Below are positions 26,975-35,603 of a DNA stretch of 64,000 bases, in pieces. The notes beneath the pieces were generated by a model. That model was given only the letters and a program-made list of their open reading frames with translations, did no database searches and was not told the DNA's origin. The stretch is from contig NZ_CP139972.1 in assembly GCF_034424315.1 (NCBI RefSeq), positions 1,364,001 to 1,428,000 of the forward strand, read 5' to 3'. The stretch is from Chitinophaga sancti. Lineage in GTDB: Bacteria > Bacteroidota > Bacteroidia > Chitinophagales > Chitinophagaceae. The translations under genes and the position numbers were made by a program. Positions within the stretch are counted from its first letter, which is position 1. The number at the start of each line of letters is the position of its first letter.

Positions 26975-27699
26975 TCGAAACAGATAAACTAACCAAACGC
27001 TTTGGCGATTTCGTTGCCACCAATGAGATCACTTTCGAAGTGGAGAAAGGTGAAATATTCGGCTTTCTTGGTGCCAATGGTGCAGGAAAAACTACCGCTA
27101 TGCGCATGCTTTGCGGGCTCTCTATTCCCAGCTCTGGCAATGCGACCATCGCAGGATTCGATGTCTACAAACAAACAGAACAGATCAAGCAAAACATCGG
27201 GTACATGAGCCAGAAGTTCTCGCTGTATGAAGATCTGACGGTAGCAGAAAACATCCGCTTCTTCGGTGGTATTTATGGCCTGAGCAATCAACAGCTAAAG
27301 ACCAAAAGCCAGCAACTCATTCATGACTTAGGTCTTGAAAAAGAAGCGAAGAAACTGGTCGGTTCCCTCCCACTCGGCTGGAAACAAAAACTGTCTTTTT
27401 CTATTGCTGTATTACATGAACCGAAGATCGTTTTCCTGGATGAACCAACCGGGGGTGTAGATCCTATTACCCGCAGGCAGTTCTGGAACCTGATCTATGA
27501 TGCGGCCGACAGGGGTGTGACGGTTTTTGTGACCACCCACTACATGGATGAAGCAGAGTATTGCAACCGCATTTCTATCATGGTGGATGGGCGGATCAAA
27601 GCCCTGGATACACCCCGCAATTTAAAGAACACTTATCATGCAGAAAGCATGGATGAAGTCTTTTACGCGCTGGCCCGCAGTGCTAAACGTAGCGAATGA
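26971..27699 (+). CDS. ABC exporter ATP-binding protein, second copy (YbhF C-half-like)
   Basis: 242 residues starting at GTG 26971, which overlaps the previous stop (GTGA). Walker A GANGAGKTT, Q-loop YMSQKFSLYEDL, Walker B IVFLDEPTGGVDP and H-loop TTHYMDEAEYC are intact. The signature is degenerate (GSLPLGWKQKLS instead of LSGGQ). The upstream copy has a good signature but an altered H-loop, so the two would form an asymmetric heterodimer, each contributing complementary halves. This powers the two permeases that follow. Confidence 0.92.
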   Translation: MIETDKLTKRFGDFVATNEITFEVEKGEIFGFLGANGAGKTTAMRMLCGLSIPSSGNATIAGFDVYKQTEQIKQNIGYMSQKFSLYEDLTVAENIRFFGGIYGLSNQQLKTKSQQLIHDLGLEKEAKKLVGSLPLGWKQKLSFSIAVLHEPKIVFLDEPTGGVDPITRRQFWNLIYDAADRGVTVFVTTHYMDEAEYCNRISIMVDGRIKALDTPRNLKNTYHAESMDEVFYALARSAKRSE

Positions 27700-27700
27700 C

Positions 27701-28792
27701 ATGAAACAGTTATATACTTTTATCAGGAAGGAATTTGCCCATGTATTGCGAGACAGGAAGACACTCCTGATCCTCTTTGGCCTGCCGATCGTACAGATCC
27801 TCATCTTTGGTTTTGCGCTGACGAATGAAGTCCGCAATGCGAAGATCGTGATCTTTGACCAGGCACAGGATGTGGCTTCGCAACAACTGATCAGTAAGAT
27901 CAAAGCCAGCAGGTATTTTGATATAGCCTATGCCGTGATGGACCGGGCAGGTATTGAAGCTGCTTTCAAAAAAGGCGATATCCGGCTGGCGGTCATTTTC
28001 CCGCAGGGGTTTAACAATGATTTGCTACATGCACATCATGCGCAGATCCAGGTGATCGCGGATGCGGCAGATCCGAATACGGCCACTACGCTGACCAGTT
28101 ATATCACTTCGATCATACAGGACTACACGGCGACGCAGGAGCCCTACCAGATCTCGCCGCAGATCCGGTTCCTGTATAACCCGCAACTAAAAGGTGCGCC
28201 GAACTTTGTACCGGGTGTGATGTCACTCGTACTCATGCTGGTATGTGTGATGATGACAGCTGTTTCGATCGTGCGTGAAAAAGAAACAGGAACCATGGAA
28301 GTCTTGCTGGTATCGCCTTTTAGTCCGCTGATGGTGATCATTTCCAAAGCCATCCCTTACCTGCTGCTTTCACTCATCAACGTGACGACGATTTTGCTGC
28401 TCAGCACCTTTGTATTGCAATTGCCTATCAACGGAAGCATCCCTTTACTCTTTGCAGAAAGTACCTTATTCATCATCACCTGCCTCACACTGGGCATCTT
28501 TATATCAGTAAAGACCAATTCACAGCAGGTAGCCATGCTCATTTCCCTGATGGGAATGATGCTGCCTACCATCCTCTTTAGCGGCTTTATGTTCCCGGTG
28601 GAGAACATGCCCCTCCCCTTGCAGCTGATCAGCAATGTAGTGCCTTCTAAATGGTATTACAATATCGTAAAGGCAATCATGATCAAGGGGCTTGGATTCT
28701 CCGCCATCTGGAAAGAGACCCTGATCCTGGCAGGGATTACAGTGGTACTATTATTCGTGAGCTTTAAAAGTTTTAAAATCAGGTTATCATGA
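27701..28792 (+). CDS. ABC-2 type permease, first subunit (YbhS/YhhJ-like)
   Basis: 363 residues from the ATG at 27701 (MKQLYTFIRKEFAHVLRDRKTLL), one base after the preceding stop; a longer frame from 27638 only reads through the ATPase gene. One N-terminal membrane helix (ILFGLPIVQILIFGFAL), a large periplasmic domain (residues 45-175), then five helices including VPGVMSLVLMLVCVMMTAVSIVREKETGTMEVLLVSP, a conserved ABC-2 motif. It forms the transmembrane path together with the next gene. Confidence 0.93.
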   Translation: MKQLYTFIRKEFAHVLRDRKTLLILFGLPIVQILIFGFALTNEVRNAKIVIFDQAQDVASQQLISKIKASRYFDIAYAVMDRAGIEAAFKKGDIRLAVIFPQGFNNDLLHAHHAQIQVIADAADPNTATTLTSYITSIIQDYTATQEPYQISPQIRFLYNPQLKGAPNFVPGVMSLVLMLVCVMMTAVSIVREKETGTMEVLLVSPFSPLMVIISKAIPYLLLSLINVTTILLLSTFVLQLPINGSIPLLFAESTLFIITCLTLGIFISVKTNSQQVAMLISLMGMMLPTILFSGFMFPVENMPLPLQLISNVVPSKWYYNIVKAIMIKGLGFSAIWKETLILAGITVVLLFVSFKSFKIRLS

Positions 28793-29907
28793 GAACGATC
28801 CGGTTTTTATTACAAAAGGAATTCAGGCAGATCTTCCGCAATCGTTCCATTCTGATAATGGTACTGTTCATGCCTGTGATGCAGTTGTTTATCCTGCCAT
28901 TGGCGGCGAATTATGAAGTAAGGAATATAAACCTGGCCATCATTGACAATGACCACTCTTCCTATTCGCAAAAACTGATCAGCAAGATTACGGCTTCGGG
29001 CTACTTCAGGCTGACGGGTTATGTGTTTTCATATAAGGAGGCCCTGCATTTAATTGAGCAGGACAAAGCAGACCTTTTACTGGAGATACCACATGGTTTT
29101 GAAAGGAACCTGGTCAGGAATAATCATGAGCAATTGTTTGTAGCGGTCAATGCGATCAATGGTACCAAAGCCAGTCTGGGCGGGGTATACCTGAGCAATG
29201 TGATCCGGGATGACAACAATGAGATCCGTTTACAACTGGTAGCACCGGCACGTTTTCAGTCACAACCAACAGTGGAGATTGCAACGTCTAACTGGTATAA
29301 TCCTTACCTCGACTATCACCTGTTTATGGTACCGGGTATACTCGCTGTGCTGGTAACGATGATTGGCGGCTTTCTAACGGCATTGAATATAGTAAAAGAA
29401 AAAGAGGTGGGCACTATTGAGCAGATCAATGTAACGCCTATTAAAAAGCACCATTTCATACTGGGTAAGCTGATTCCATTCTGGGTACTGGGGAACGTGG
29501 TATTTACCCTTGGCCTGATTGTAGCCAGGGTGGCCTATGGCATTGTGCCGGCGGGGAATCTCTTTCTCCTGTATAGTTTTATCTGGGTGTACCTGCTGGC
29601 GGTATTAGGGTTTGGTCTCCTGGTATCTACTTATTGCGATACGCAGCAGCAGGCGATGTTCATTATGTTTTTCTTCATCATGATCTTCATTTTAATGGGA
29701 GGGCTCTTTACTTCAATTGACAGTATGCCTGACTGGGCACAGGTGGTGACACGATTCAACCCGGTGAGTTATCTCATCGAAGTGATGCGCATGATTGTAC
29801 TGAAAGGTAGTGGCGTGCGGGATGTACTGCCTAAACTGGGTGTGATATTGTGTTTTGCTTTTGTGCTGAATACCTGGGCTGTGCTGAACTACCGGAAGAC
29901 TAATTAA
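28789..29907 (+). CDS. ABC-2 type permease, second subunit (YbhR-like)
   Basis: 372 residues overlapping the previous gene by ATGA. The same architecture as its neighbour: N-terminal helix (ILIMVLFMPVMQLFILPL), periplasmic domain, then VPGILAVLVTMIGGFLTALNIVKEKEVGTIEQINVTP and four more helices. The two permeases would heterodimerise. It ends the TetR-controlled operon. Its 3' end overlaps the convergent peroxidase gene by 8 bp and I see no terminator between them. Confidence 0.93.
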   Translation: MRTIRFLLQKEFRQIFRNRSILIMVLFMPVMQLFILPLAANYEVRNINLAIIDNDHSSYSQKLISKITASGYFRLTGYVFSYKEALHLIEQDKADLLLEIPHGFERNLVRNNHEQLFVAVNAINGTKASLGGVYLSNVIRDDNNEIRLQLVAPARFQSQPTVEIATSNWYNPYLDYHLFMVPGILAVLVTMIGGFLTALNIVKEKEVGTIEQINVTPIKKHHFILGKLIPFWVLGNVVFTLGLIVARVAYGIVPAGNLFLLYSFIWVYLLAVLGFGLLVSTYCDTQQQAMFIMFFFIMIFILMGGLFTSIDSMPDWAQVVTRFNPVSYLIEVMRMIVLKGSGVRDVLPKLGVILCFAFVLNTWAVLNYRKTN

Positions 29908-30892
29908 AAGGATCGGAGAAGCGCGGATCACTGGTAAATGTAGAATCGGTAAGCATGTGCAGGAACGAGATGATATCAGATTTATCTGTAGCAGAAAAGG
30001 TGAATGGGCGTCTTAGAAAGGGAGACAATGTAGCAGAAGATATGATGTGCTCATTGTAATGATCCAATACTTCTTCAAGGGTCTTAAAGCGGCCATCATG
30101 CATATAAGGAGCTGTGAGGGCGATATTGCGCAGACTGGTCACCCTAAAATTGCCTTTATCCCCTTCCAGGTCTGTGAGGGTACGGCGGCCTTCATCTTTA
30201 AAAAGGCTATCCAGGCCATTGTTGGCAAACAGGTTGCTATAGGTCTTTGGTCCGCCATGACAATGGCTGCAGGCGCCGCTATAGAACAGGTCTATACCAT
30301 GTTGTTCGGCAGGACTCGGTTTGTATGTGCCTTGCAGGTATTGATCATAGCGGGAATGATCAGAGATGAGTGTGCGTTCGAACTGGGCGATGGCTTTTAC
30401 GATAAGATCACCAGTAATGCTGTCTTTGCCAAAGGCTGCTTTAAAAAGGGGTTTGTAAGCAGCTAGTTTGGGGATCGTGGTTTCCAATGGCTGGCCCATC
30501 TCATGCGCGCTGGTCATGGGTACCAGGGCCTGTTCTTCCAGGGAGCTGGCGCGTCCATCCCAGAAATAGTATTTCACCCACAGCATGTTTTCAATGGCCA
30601 TGGTATTGCGGGGCTGCAACGTACCATCGTGGCCCAGGCTGAATGTCTTGCCATCAGTAAAGGCCAGCTTTTGCTGGTGGCAGGTACCGCAGCTCATTTT
30701 ATTATTTGCAGAGAGGCGGGTGTCATAAAACAGGCGCCTGCCTAATTCGACACCTTCTATCGTCGTTGGGTTATCTTCAGGCTGGAATACATTGCCGCCA
30801 AAATAGGCCGGGTAGTCGATATGATAAGGCCTGGGGCCGTTAATGCAAAAGAGCCCGATGACAAAACCGGTTATGAGGAATAATGCTTTCAT
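29900..30892 (-). CDS. Dihaem cytochrome-c peroxidase (CcpA/MauG family)
   Basis: 330 residues with an N-terminal signal or anchor (ALFLITGFVIGLFCING). Two c-type haem sites: CGTCH near residue 70 and CSHCH near residue 210, with ELGRRLFYDTRLSANN before the first, as in the family. The motif APYMHDGRFKTLEEVLDHYNEH near the C-terminus is typical. It would reduce hydrogen peroxide, or act on an unknown substrate, in the periplasm using electrons from cytochromes. It lies 32 bp downstream of a small lipoprotein gene in the same direction and may be cotranscribed with it. Confidence 0.94.
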   Translation of the reverse strand: MKALFLITGFVIGLFCINGPRPYHIDYPAYFGGNVFQPEDNPTTIEGVELGRRLFYDTRLSANNKMSCGTCHQQKLAFTDGKTFSLGHDGTLQPRNTMAIENMLWVKYYFWDGRASSLEEQALVPMTSAHEMGQPLETTIPKLAAYKPLFKAAFGKDSITGDLIVKAIAQFERTLISDHSRYDQYLQGTYKPSPAEQHGIDLFYSGACSHCHGGPKTYSNLFANNGLDSLFKDEGRRTLTDLEGDKGNFRVTSLRNIALTAPYMHDGRFKTLEEVLDHYNEHIISSATLSPFLRRPFTFSATDKSDIISFLHMLTDSTFTSDPRFSDPFN

Positions 30893-30924
30893 TCATTTGC
30901 AGATGCAGGTAGTTTTAAAATATC

Positions 30925-31488
30925 TTATTGCCGGTCTCCTGTCTTTTTAATTTTCCCGGTGTATGAAATTGCAAATGTAGTACGTGTGAGTTGTTCAGGT
31001 TTATTACTCCCTTCAGGTGGAACATCCTTTTCCACCACTTCGATGGTAGAGTCATTGACAAATTCATATTCACAGGTGCCTCCGCCATTATCGCCATCAG
31101 CATCGGTGTTAAAACCAAGAATCTCATCATCCAGCCGGGTGTAGGTAGTACTGTCAAAAGTATACAGCCGATAAGAGCCATGGTTAAAATCGATGATCAT
31201 TACGTACATATTCCCTAATCGCCTCAGCTCATGCCCGGCATGCCTGCTTTTAGCACTTGTTGTATCGGACTTGAGATAATGGAAGAGCTGACTCCTGGTC
31301 AGTTCCATACCTGCGGCAACGCTGTCTTTAAAATTGGAAAATACCAGGTGCCTTTCTATTCCGGGTTTGTCATTAACTATAGGTGGTGTTGCTGCGGTAT
31401 CAGCAGCTACGGTGGCAGCAGCTTTTTGTTCCTGTTGATGACAGGCGGCCAGCAGGAATAGAAATGGATAAAAGTTGGCTATTTTCAT
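30925..31488 (-). CDS. Hypothetical lipoprotein
   Basis: 187 residues. MKIANFYPFLFLLAACHQQEQ gives a lipobox with Cys 16. An Ala/Thr-rich linker follows, then a mixed alpha/beta region (RHAGHELRRLGNMYVMIIDFNHG, YRLYTFDSTTYTRLDDEIL) with a Gly/Asp-rich turn (FNTDADGDNGGGTC). No known family is apparent. The ATG overlaps the stop codon of the isochorismatase-like remnant upstream, suggesting an ancestral operon whose first gene decayed. The peroxidase gene follows. Confidence 0.75.
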   Translation of the reverse strand: MKIANFYPFLFLLAACHQQEQKAAATVAADTAATPPIVNDKPGIERHLVFSNFKDSVAAGMELTRSQLFHYLKSDTTSAKSRHAGHELRRLGNMYVMIIDFNHGSYRLYTFDSTTYTRLDDEILGFNTDADGDNGGGTCEYEFVNDSTIEVVEKDVPPEGSNKPEQLTRTTFAISYTGKIKKTGDRQ

Positions 31489-31702
31489 AGGTTAATTTGT
31501 CGTTTTTTTAACGCAGCGAGTATGGAAAACATCATCATTTCATTTAAAGTTATCACATCTGCCTTACTTATTTCAGGCATCCCTGCAAAGATAACGGGGA
31601 TGTTTTTACTATGGGCGATACCTATCACTTTACAGATCGTGTTATAGTCGGGCAAAAACGGATAACAGCATTTCCTATGTCCATAACAAGGAGAGCCTTC
31701 AT
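31485..31702 (-). pseudogene. Remnant of an isochorismatase-family cysteine hydrolase
   Basis: From an ATG at 31702 the minus strand reads MKALLVMDIGNAVIR, matching the family N-terminus (MKALLVIDMQN). A one-base loss in a T run near 31656 then shifts the frame. The next frame continues LPDYNTICKVIGIAHSKN, IPVIFAGMPEIS and on to a stop at 31485. Only about 72 codons remain of a normal 180 or so. The Asp of the catalytic triad region is present, but the Lys and Cys parts are gone. The stop overlaps the lipoprotein start. Its promoter and first 15 codons are the unit of the array at 31661. Confidence 0.75.
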
Positions 31703-32030
31703 TATATCCTGGATTTTTCGGACATAAATTTATAATATTTCCTTAAACTCACCTTTCTGATTATTATTTACTCATCGTATTATAGCCGGATAACAGCATT
31801 TCCTATGTCCATAACAAGGAGAGCCTTCATTATATCCTGGATTTTTCGGACATAAATTTATAATATTTCCTTAAACCTACCTTTCTGATTATTATTTACT
31901 CATCGTATTATAGCCGGATAACAGCATTTCCCATGTCCATTACAAGGAGGGCTTTCATTATATCCCGGATTTTTCGGACATAAATTTATAATATTTCCTT
32001 AAACCTACCCCCCTGATTATTATTTATCTT
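31661..32030. repeat. Three tandem 128-bp copies of an isochorismatase-like 5' end
   Basis: GATAACAGCATTTC recurs at 31661, 31789 and 31917, an exact 128-bp period with few differences. Read on the minus strand, each copy holds an upstream A/T-rich region, ATGAAGGCTCTCC and the codons for MKALLVMDIGNAVI. So each copy carries a complete start site, and the first copy runs into the decayed gene. The third copy ends against the start of the plus-strand metallophosphoesterase at 32037. Confidence 0.9.
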
Positions 32031-32036
32031 CGTGAC

Positions 32037-33113
32037 ATGAAATATAGTACACCGGTTCAGAAGAAAGATCAGCCAGACGATTCATATAAATTTCAGCCTT
32101 TGCCAGCCCCGACAGGCACCTTCCCTTACCACCTGGATCTCCGGCAGCTTATCCCGGAGATCAGCCACCAGCAAATGACTTTTCACCTCGTAGGTGACAC
32201 CGGCAGCCTCAGAAGCACTGATTTTCAGCGGAAAGTGATCACGGCTATGGAGGCCCAATTTGAACAGGACAATCCTCCACAATTCTTATTTCACCTGGGC
32301 GACGTGGTATACAACCACGGTGAAGCCAGCCAATACTACAGGCAATTCTTCGGGCCTTTTCAAAATTACCCGGCACCAATATTTGCGATAGCGGGTAATC
32401 ATGACAGTGATGTGAACCCGGCAGCACCGCCTTATCATAGCCTGGAACATTTTGTGACCGTGTTTTGTGATACCACCCCGCAGACCGTTCCATTCAGTAA
32501 CAATGCGGCAAGAAAGAGTATGGTCCAGCCAAATGTCTATTGGACACTCAAAACACCCCTGGCAAATATTATCGGGATGCATAGCAATGTACCTAAATTC
32601 GGCATTGTGACACCCGGGCAACAGGAATGGCTGAAAGGCGAGTTACGCAGCGCAGACGCAGAACGTCCTGGCAAGGCCCTGATCATTTGTATTCACCATG
32701 CGCCCTATTCTGCTGATACCAATCACGGGGCCAGTATCCCGATGATCACATTACTGGAAGAGATATTTGAGGAGACAGGGATCAGGCCGGATATTGTATT
32801 TAGCGGGCATGTACACAATTACCAGCGGCTGGTCAAAAAATACAAAAGCGGGAAGGACGTATGCTATGTGGTAGCTGGTGGAGGCGGGTATGATGAGTTA
32901 CACCCTATAGCGGAGTTATCTGATAAAAGATTTACGAATGAACTGCCCGTTTTCGAAGGGGTATCATTAGAAAAATACTGCTATTACCAGCATGGGTTTT
33001 TGAAATTCAGTATTGAGAAACAGGAAGGGCAATTGCTCCTGTCAGGGAATTATTATTCAGTGGCAGATGATGGGGTAGTCACCCATGAAGATCATTTTGA
33101 AATTAAGACCTAG
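32037..33113 (+). CDS. Metallophosphoesterase (calcineurin-like)
   Basis: 358 residues without a signal peptide. Dinuclear metal motifs in order: HLVGDTG, LFHLGDVVYNHG, IAGNHDSD, ICIHHAPYSA, FSGHVHNYQRL. This is the full set for two metal ions and the catalytic His. The spacing resembles purple-acid-phosphatase-like and 3',5'-cyclic-nucleotide esterase members. The C-terminal region (GGGGYDEL, YCYYQHGFLKFSI) is typical of secreted acid phosphatases, although no export signal is visible here. Substrate unknown. Its promoter region abuts the third copy of the 128-bp repeat. Confidence 0.9.
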   Translation: MKYSTPVQKKDQPDDSYKFQPLPAPTGTFPYHLDLRQLIPEISHQQMTFHLVGDTGSLRSTDFQRKVITAMEAQFEQDNPPQFLFHLGDVVYNHGEASQYYRQFFGPFQNYPAPIFAIAGNHDSDVNPAAPPYHSLEHFVTVFCDTTPQTVPFSNNAARKSMVQPNVYWTLKTPLANIIGMHSNVPKFGIVTPGQQEWLKGELRSADAERPGKALIICIHHAPYSADTNHGASIPMITLLEEIFEETGIRPDIVFSGHVHNYQRLVKKYKSGKDVCYVVAGGGGYDELHPIAELSDKRFTNELPVFEGVSLEKYCYYQHGFLKFSIEKQEGQLLLSGNYYSVADDGVVTHEDHFEIKT

Positions 33114-33125
33114 GCTCATCAATAA

Positions 33126-33440
33126 AAATAAGGGCTGAGAATTGCTTAAACGGGGCCACACTCCATCCGGGATACGAATAAAAACATTCATGAAAGAGGG
33201 AATTCACCAACGGTAATGAAACCCTTTTTCAGAAAAGAGGCTGCTTCATAAGTAAAATTAAGGCCCTTAGAATGGCTTAAACGAAAACGTTCTCCATCAA
33301 GTATATGAATAAAAACATTCATGAAAGAGGGAATTCACCAACGGTAATGAAACCCTTTTTCAGAAAAGAGGCTGCAATAAGTAAAATTAAGGCCCTTAGA
33401 ATGGCTTAAACGAAAACGTTCTCCATCAGATATACGAATA
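33126..33440. repeat. Intergenic tandem repeat, ~131-bp unit, about 2.5 copies
   Basis: AAAACATTCATGAAAGAGGG occurs at 33181 and 33312 (131-bp spacing). The block AGTAAAATTAAGGCCC at 33251 and 33370 starts the companion half, and a diverged first half copy lies at 33126. Sequences related to the first half reappear in the 52-bp array at 47440, and ones related to the second half at 41330. No open frame of note. Confidence 0.8.
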
Positions 33441-33472
33441 AAAGGGGGCCATCTCAAAGTTCTGAGACAGCC
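33440..33472 (-). terminator. Intrinsic terminator of the sialate O-acetylesterase gene
   Basis: Minus strand: GGCTGTCTCA and TGAGATGGCC pair over 10 bp with two G-U pairs around a 6-nt loop, followed by CCCTTTT. It lies just past the stop at 33488. Confidence 0.75.
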
Positions 33473-33487
33473 TCCTAATTTTCACAA

Positions 33488-34894
33488 TCAATTATTTGAA
33501 ACATCGTTTCTGAAAGGAGAAGCCGGCAAACCTTCTTTGTTATACAAATTCACTTTCGGCACATTAGTCCAGCCATATCGTACCAGGGTGGGATGAGGTA
33601 CATGCTCATTAAAGAGAACGATTTTATTCTTTTGGATCCTGGCAATGGCCGGGTAATATTCCTGCCCGTTGCTGATTTCAAAACCGGTGAGCGTATCCCC
33701 TTTTGCCACCAATCCCTTGCCGGTATGAGAAAAGGTAACGATGAGCTGATCCTTTTCCTGGGTGCTCTGCTGGAACATAGGCCCGCTATATTCTCCTTTT
33801 ACGCCATAGGCCAGGCCTGCTGCGGCAATTGCCAGGCGTTCCCCTACCGGTTGTTTATGGGTCGGATGGATGTCTGCCGAATCACCGCAATCAGTGGTCA
33901 CAATCAATGCCGTTTTTTTGACCTTTTTAACCACCAAAAACTGCGCTTCCCTGATCTCCGGCCTCATACCCTTATGCGGGGCAATCTGAACGATTAAAAA
34001 GGGCATTTCCGGCTGTTTAAAATCCGTGCGCCAGTTGGCGATCATGGTAGGCAGAATTTCCTGGTATTCCGCCGCCCGGTCGTTATTGGATTCTCCCTGG
34101 TACCAGGCCACGCCTTTGATCGCGTAGGGCAGCAAAGGATAAATCATGCCATTATACAACCCACTGATACACTGGCCCTGTGGTTTCCAACCCGGACCGG
34201 AAATGGTCTTTGCATAATTCTGAATCATGTCTTTCAGGTTCGGATTACTTTCCAGCGCAGCGATGCTGGTCCAGTCTTCGGCAGGGGTACCGCCAAAAGC
34301 AGAGAAGATAATCCCTACCGGCACCTGCATTTTTGCATAGAGGTTCTTTGCGAAGAAATAACCTACTGCCGTGAAATCACTCACCGTCTGCGGACTGCAA
34401 ACCGTCCACTGGTTATTGACATCGGGGATGGTTGTAGTCGAATATTTCAGGGGTACATAATACTCCCTGATCAGGGGATAGTTGGCGGCATCCCGCTCCT
34501 GCTCCCAGTTGTAGATAGGTTGCTGTGGTGGCCGCGGCCCCAGCTGGCGTTCCATATTTGACTGGCCGCTGCAAAGCCAGACCTCCCCTACCAGCACATC
34601 CTGGATATGAATGGTATCCGGACCGGAGAAGATCTTCATTTCCGACCCTTTCGAAATATATGGCAATGGTTGTAAACTCAGCATCCATTTGCCCTGCACC
34701 GTCTTTGCGGACACAGACTGGCCATTGTATTGCACGGTCACGAGCGCCCCCTCACCGGCCGTGCCCCAGACAGGAACAACGACTCCCTTTTGCAATACCA
34801 TGTGATCACTGAACAGGCTAACGGGTTTTAAAGTGGCATAGGCGTTTGAAAAGCAGGCTACAAACGCCAGTGGAATTATTAAAGACCTAAACAT
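33488..34894 (-). CDS. Sialate O-acetylesterase-like SGNH hydrolase
   Basis: 468 residues with a signal peptide (SLIIPLAFVACFSNAYA). An N-terminal beta domain (LFSDHMVLQKGVVVPVWGTA) precedes the SGNH block I motif EVWLCSGQSNMERQLG, with the nucleophile Ser. Further blocks: GYFFAKNLYAKMQVPVGII, KGVAWYQGESNN, and the catalytic Asp-x-His region DCGDSADIHPTHKQPVGERLA. The family removes acetyl groups from sialic acid or other sugars in the periplasm or outside. No other sialic-acid gene is adjacent, so the substrate may be an acetylated plant or algal glycan. Confidence 0.92.
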   Translation of the reverse strand: MFRSLIIPLAFVACFSNAYATLKPVSLFSDHMVLQKGVVVPVWGTAGEGALVTVQYNGQSVSAKTVQGKWMLSLQPLPYISKGSEMKIFSGPDTIHIQDVLVGEVWLCSGQSNMERQLGPRPPQQPIYNWEQERDAANYPLIREYYVPLKYSTTTIPDVNNQWTVCSPQTVSDFTAVGYFFAKNLYAKMQVPVGIIFSAFGGTPAEDWTSIAALESNPNLKDMIQNYAKTISGPGWKPQGQCISGLYNGMIYPLLPYAIKGVAWYQGESNNDRAAEYQEILPTMIANWRTDFKQPEMPFLIVQIAPHKGMRPEIREAQFLVVKKVKKTALIVTTDCGDSADIHPTHKQPVGERLAIAAAGLAYGVKGEYSGPMFQQSTQEKDQLIVTFSHTGKGLVAKGDTLTGFEISNGQEYYPAIARIQKNKIVLFNEHVPHPTLVRYGWTNVPKVNLYNKEGLPASPFRNDVSNN

Positions 34895-34936
34895 TGTAAA
34901 TTCATTTAGACTGGGAAAATATATAATTTAGCGTTC

Positions 34937-35518
34937 ATGTACGAAGTATTTCTCAGCAAAATCAAGGAAAAAGTGGCCCTCACCAGGGAGGAAGAAGCGG
35001 AGATAGCAGCACATCTGACCCATAAAACCCTGCGTAAACGCCAGTTTTTCCTGCAGGAAGGGGACCTTTGCCGCTACATTGCCATGGTTGAAAAAGGTGC
35101 CCTCAGAACGTATGTGACTGACATGGAAGGCCATGAGCACATCACCTCTTTTGCACTGGAAGGCTGGTCGCTGGGAGACCTCTGCAGCTTTCTGAAAGAA
35201 GAACCTGCTACGCAGAATATCGAGGCCCTGGAAGATTGCGAGTTATGCCTGATCAGCAAACCTGCGCATGAAACGTTGTTACAGCAGATGCCTAAATATG
35301 AGACTTACAACCGTATACTCATGACAGAGGCTTATATCGCCCTGCAGAAAAGAACCAGGGATATGATCAGTCTTTCGCCGGATGAACAATACAAAGCCTT
35401 TGTGAATGTATACCCCAACATCGTACAGCGGGTACCCCAACATATGATTGCCTCCTACCTGGGCCTGAGCCCGGAGACCCTGAGCAGGATAAAAAGCAGG
35501 ATATCGCAGCATAAATAA
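34937..35518 (+). CDS. Crp/Fnr-family transcriptional regulator
   Basis: 193 residues: cyclic-nucleotide-like barrel (RKRQFFLQEGDLCRYIAMVEKG), long dimer helix, and C-terminal YPNIVQRVPQHMIASYLGLSPETLSRIKSR, the HTH of the Bacteroidota Crp-like group. It is a paralogue of the regulator at 10449-11024. It is divergent from the esterase gene (42 bp) and runs toward the dioxygenase gene 85 bp downstream, either of which it could regulate. Confidence 0.9.
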   Translation: MYEVFLSKIKEKVALTREEEAEIAAHLTHKTLRKRQFFLQEGDLCRYIAMVEKGALRTYVTDMEGHEHITSFALEGWSLGDLCSFLKEEPATQNIEALEDCELCLISKPAHETLLQQMPKYETYNRILMTEAYIALQKRTRDMISLSPDEQYKAFVNVYPNIVQRVPQHMIASYLGLSPETLSRIKSRISQHK

Positions 35519-35589
35519 GCACCCGCCAAAAGATGAACCCCTCCCCAATTTCTTGATTCAAATCATTGGACCCAAGCTCTCTCATGTGG

Positions 35590-35597
35590 TAATTTTG
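35590..35597 (+). promoter_or_regulatory. Bacteroidota -7 promoter element
   Basis: TAATTTTG fits TAnnTTTG. A TTG at 35566-35568 lies 21 bp upstream as -33. The start codon at 35604 is only 6 bp on, so the mRNA would have almost no leader. Confidence 0.55.
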
Positions 35598-35603
35598 TAT
35601 TAC

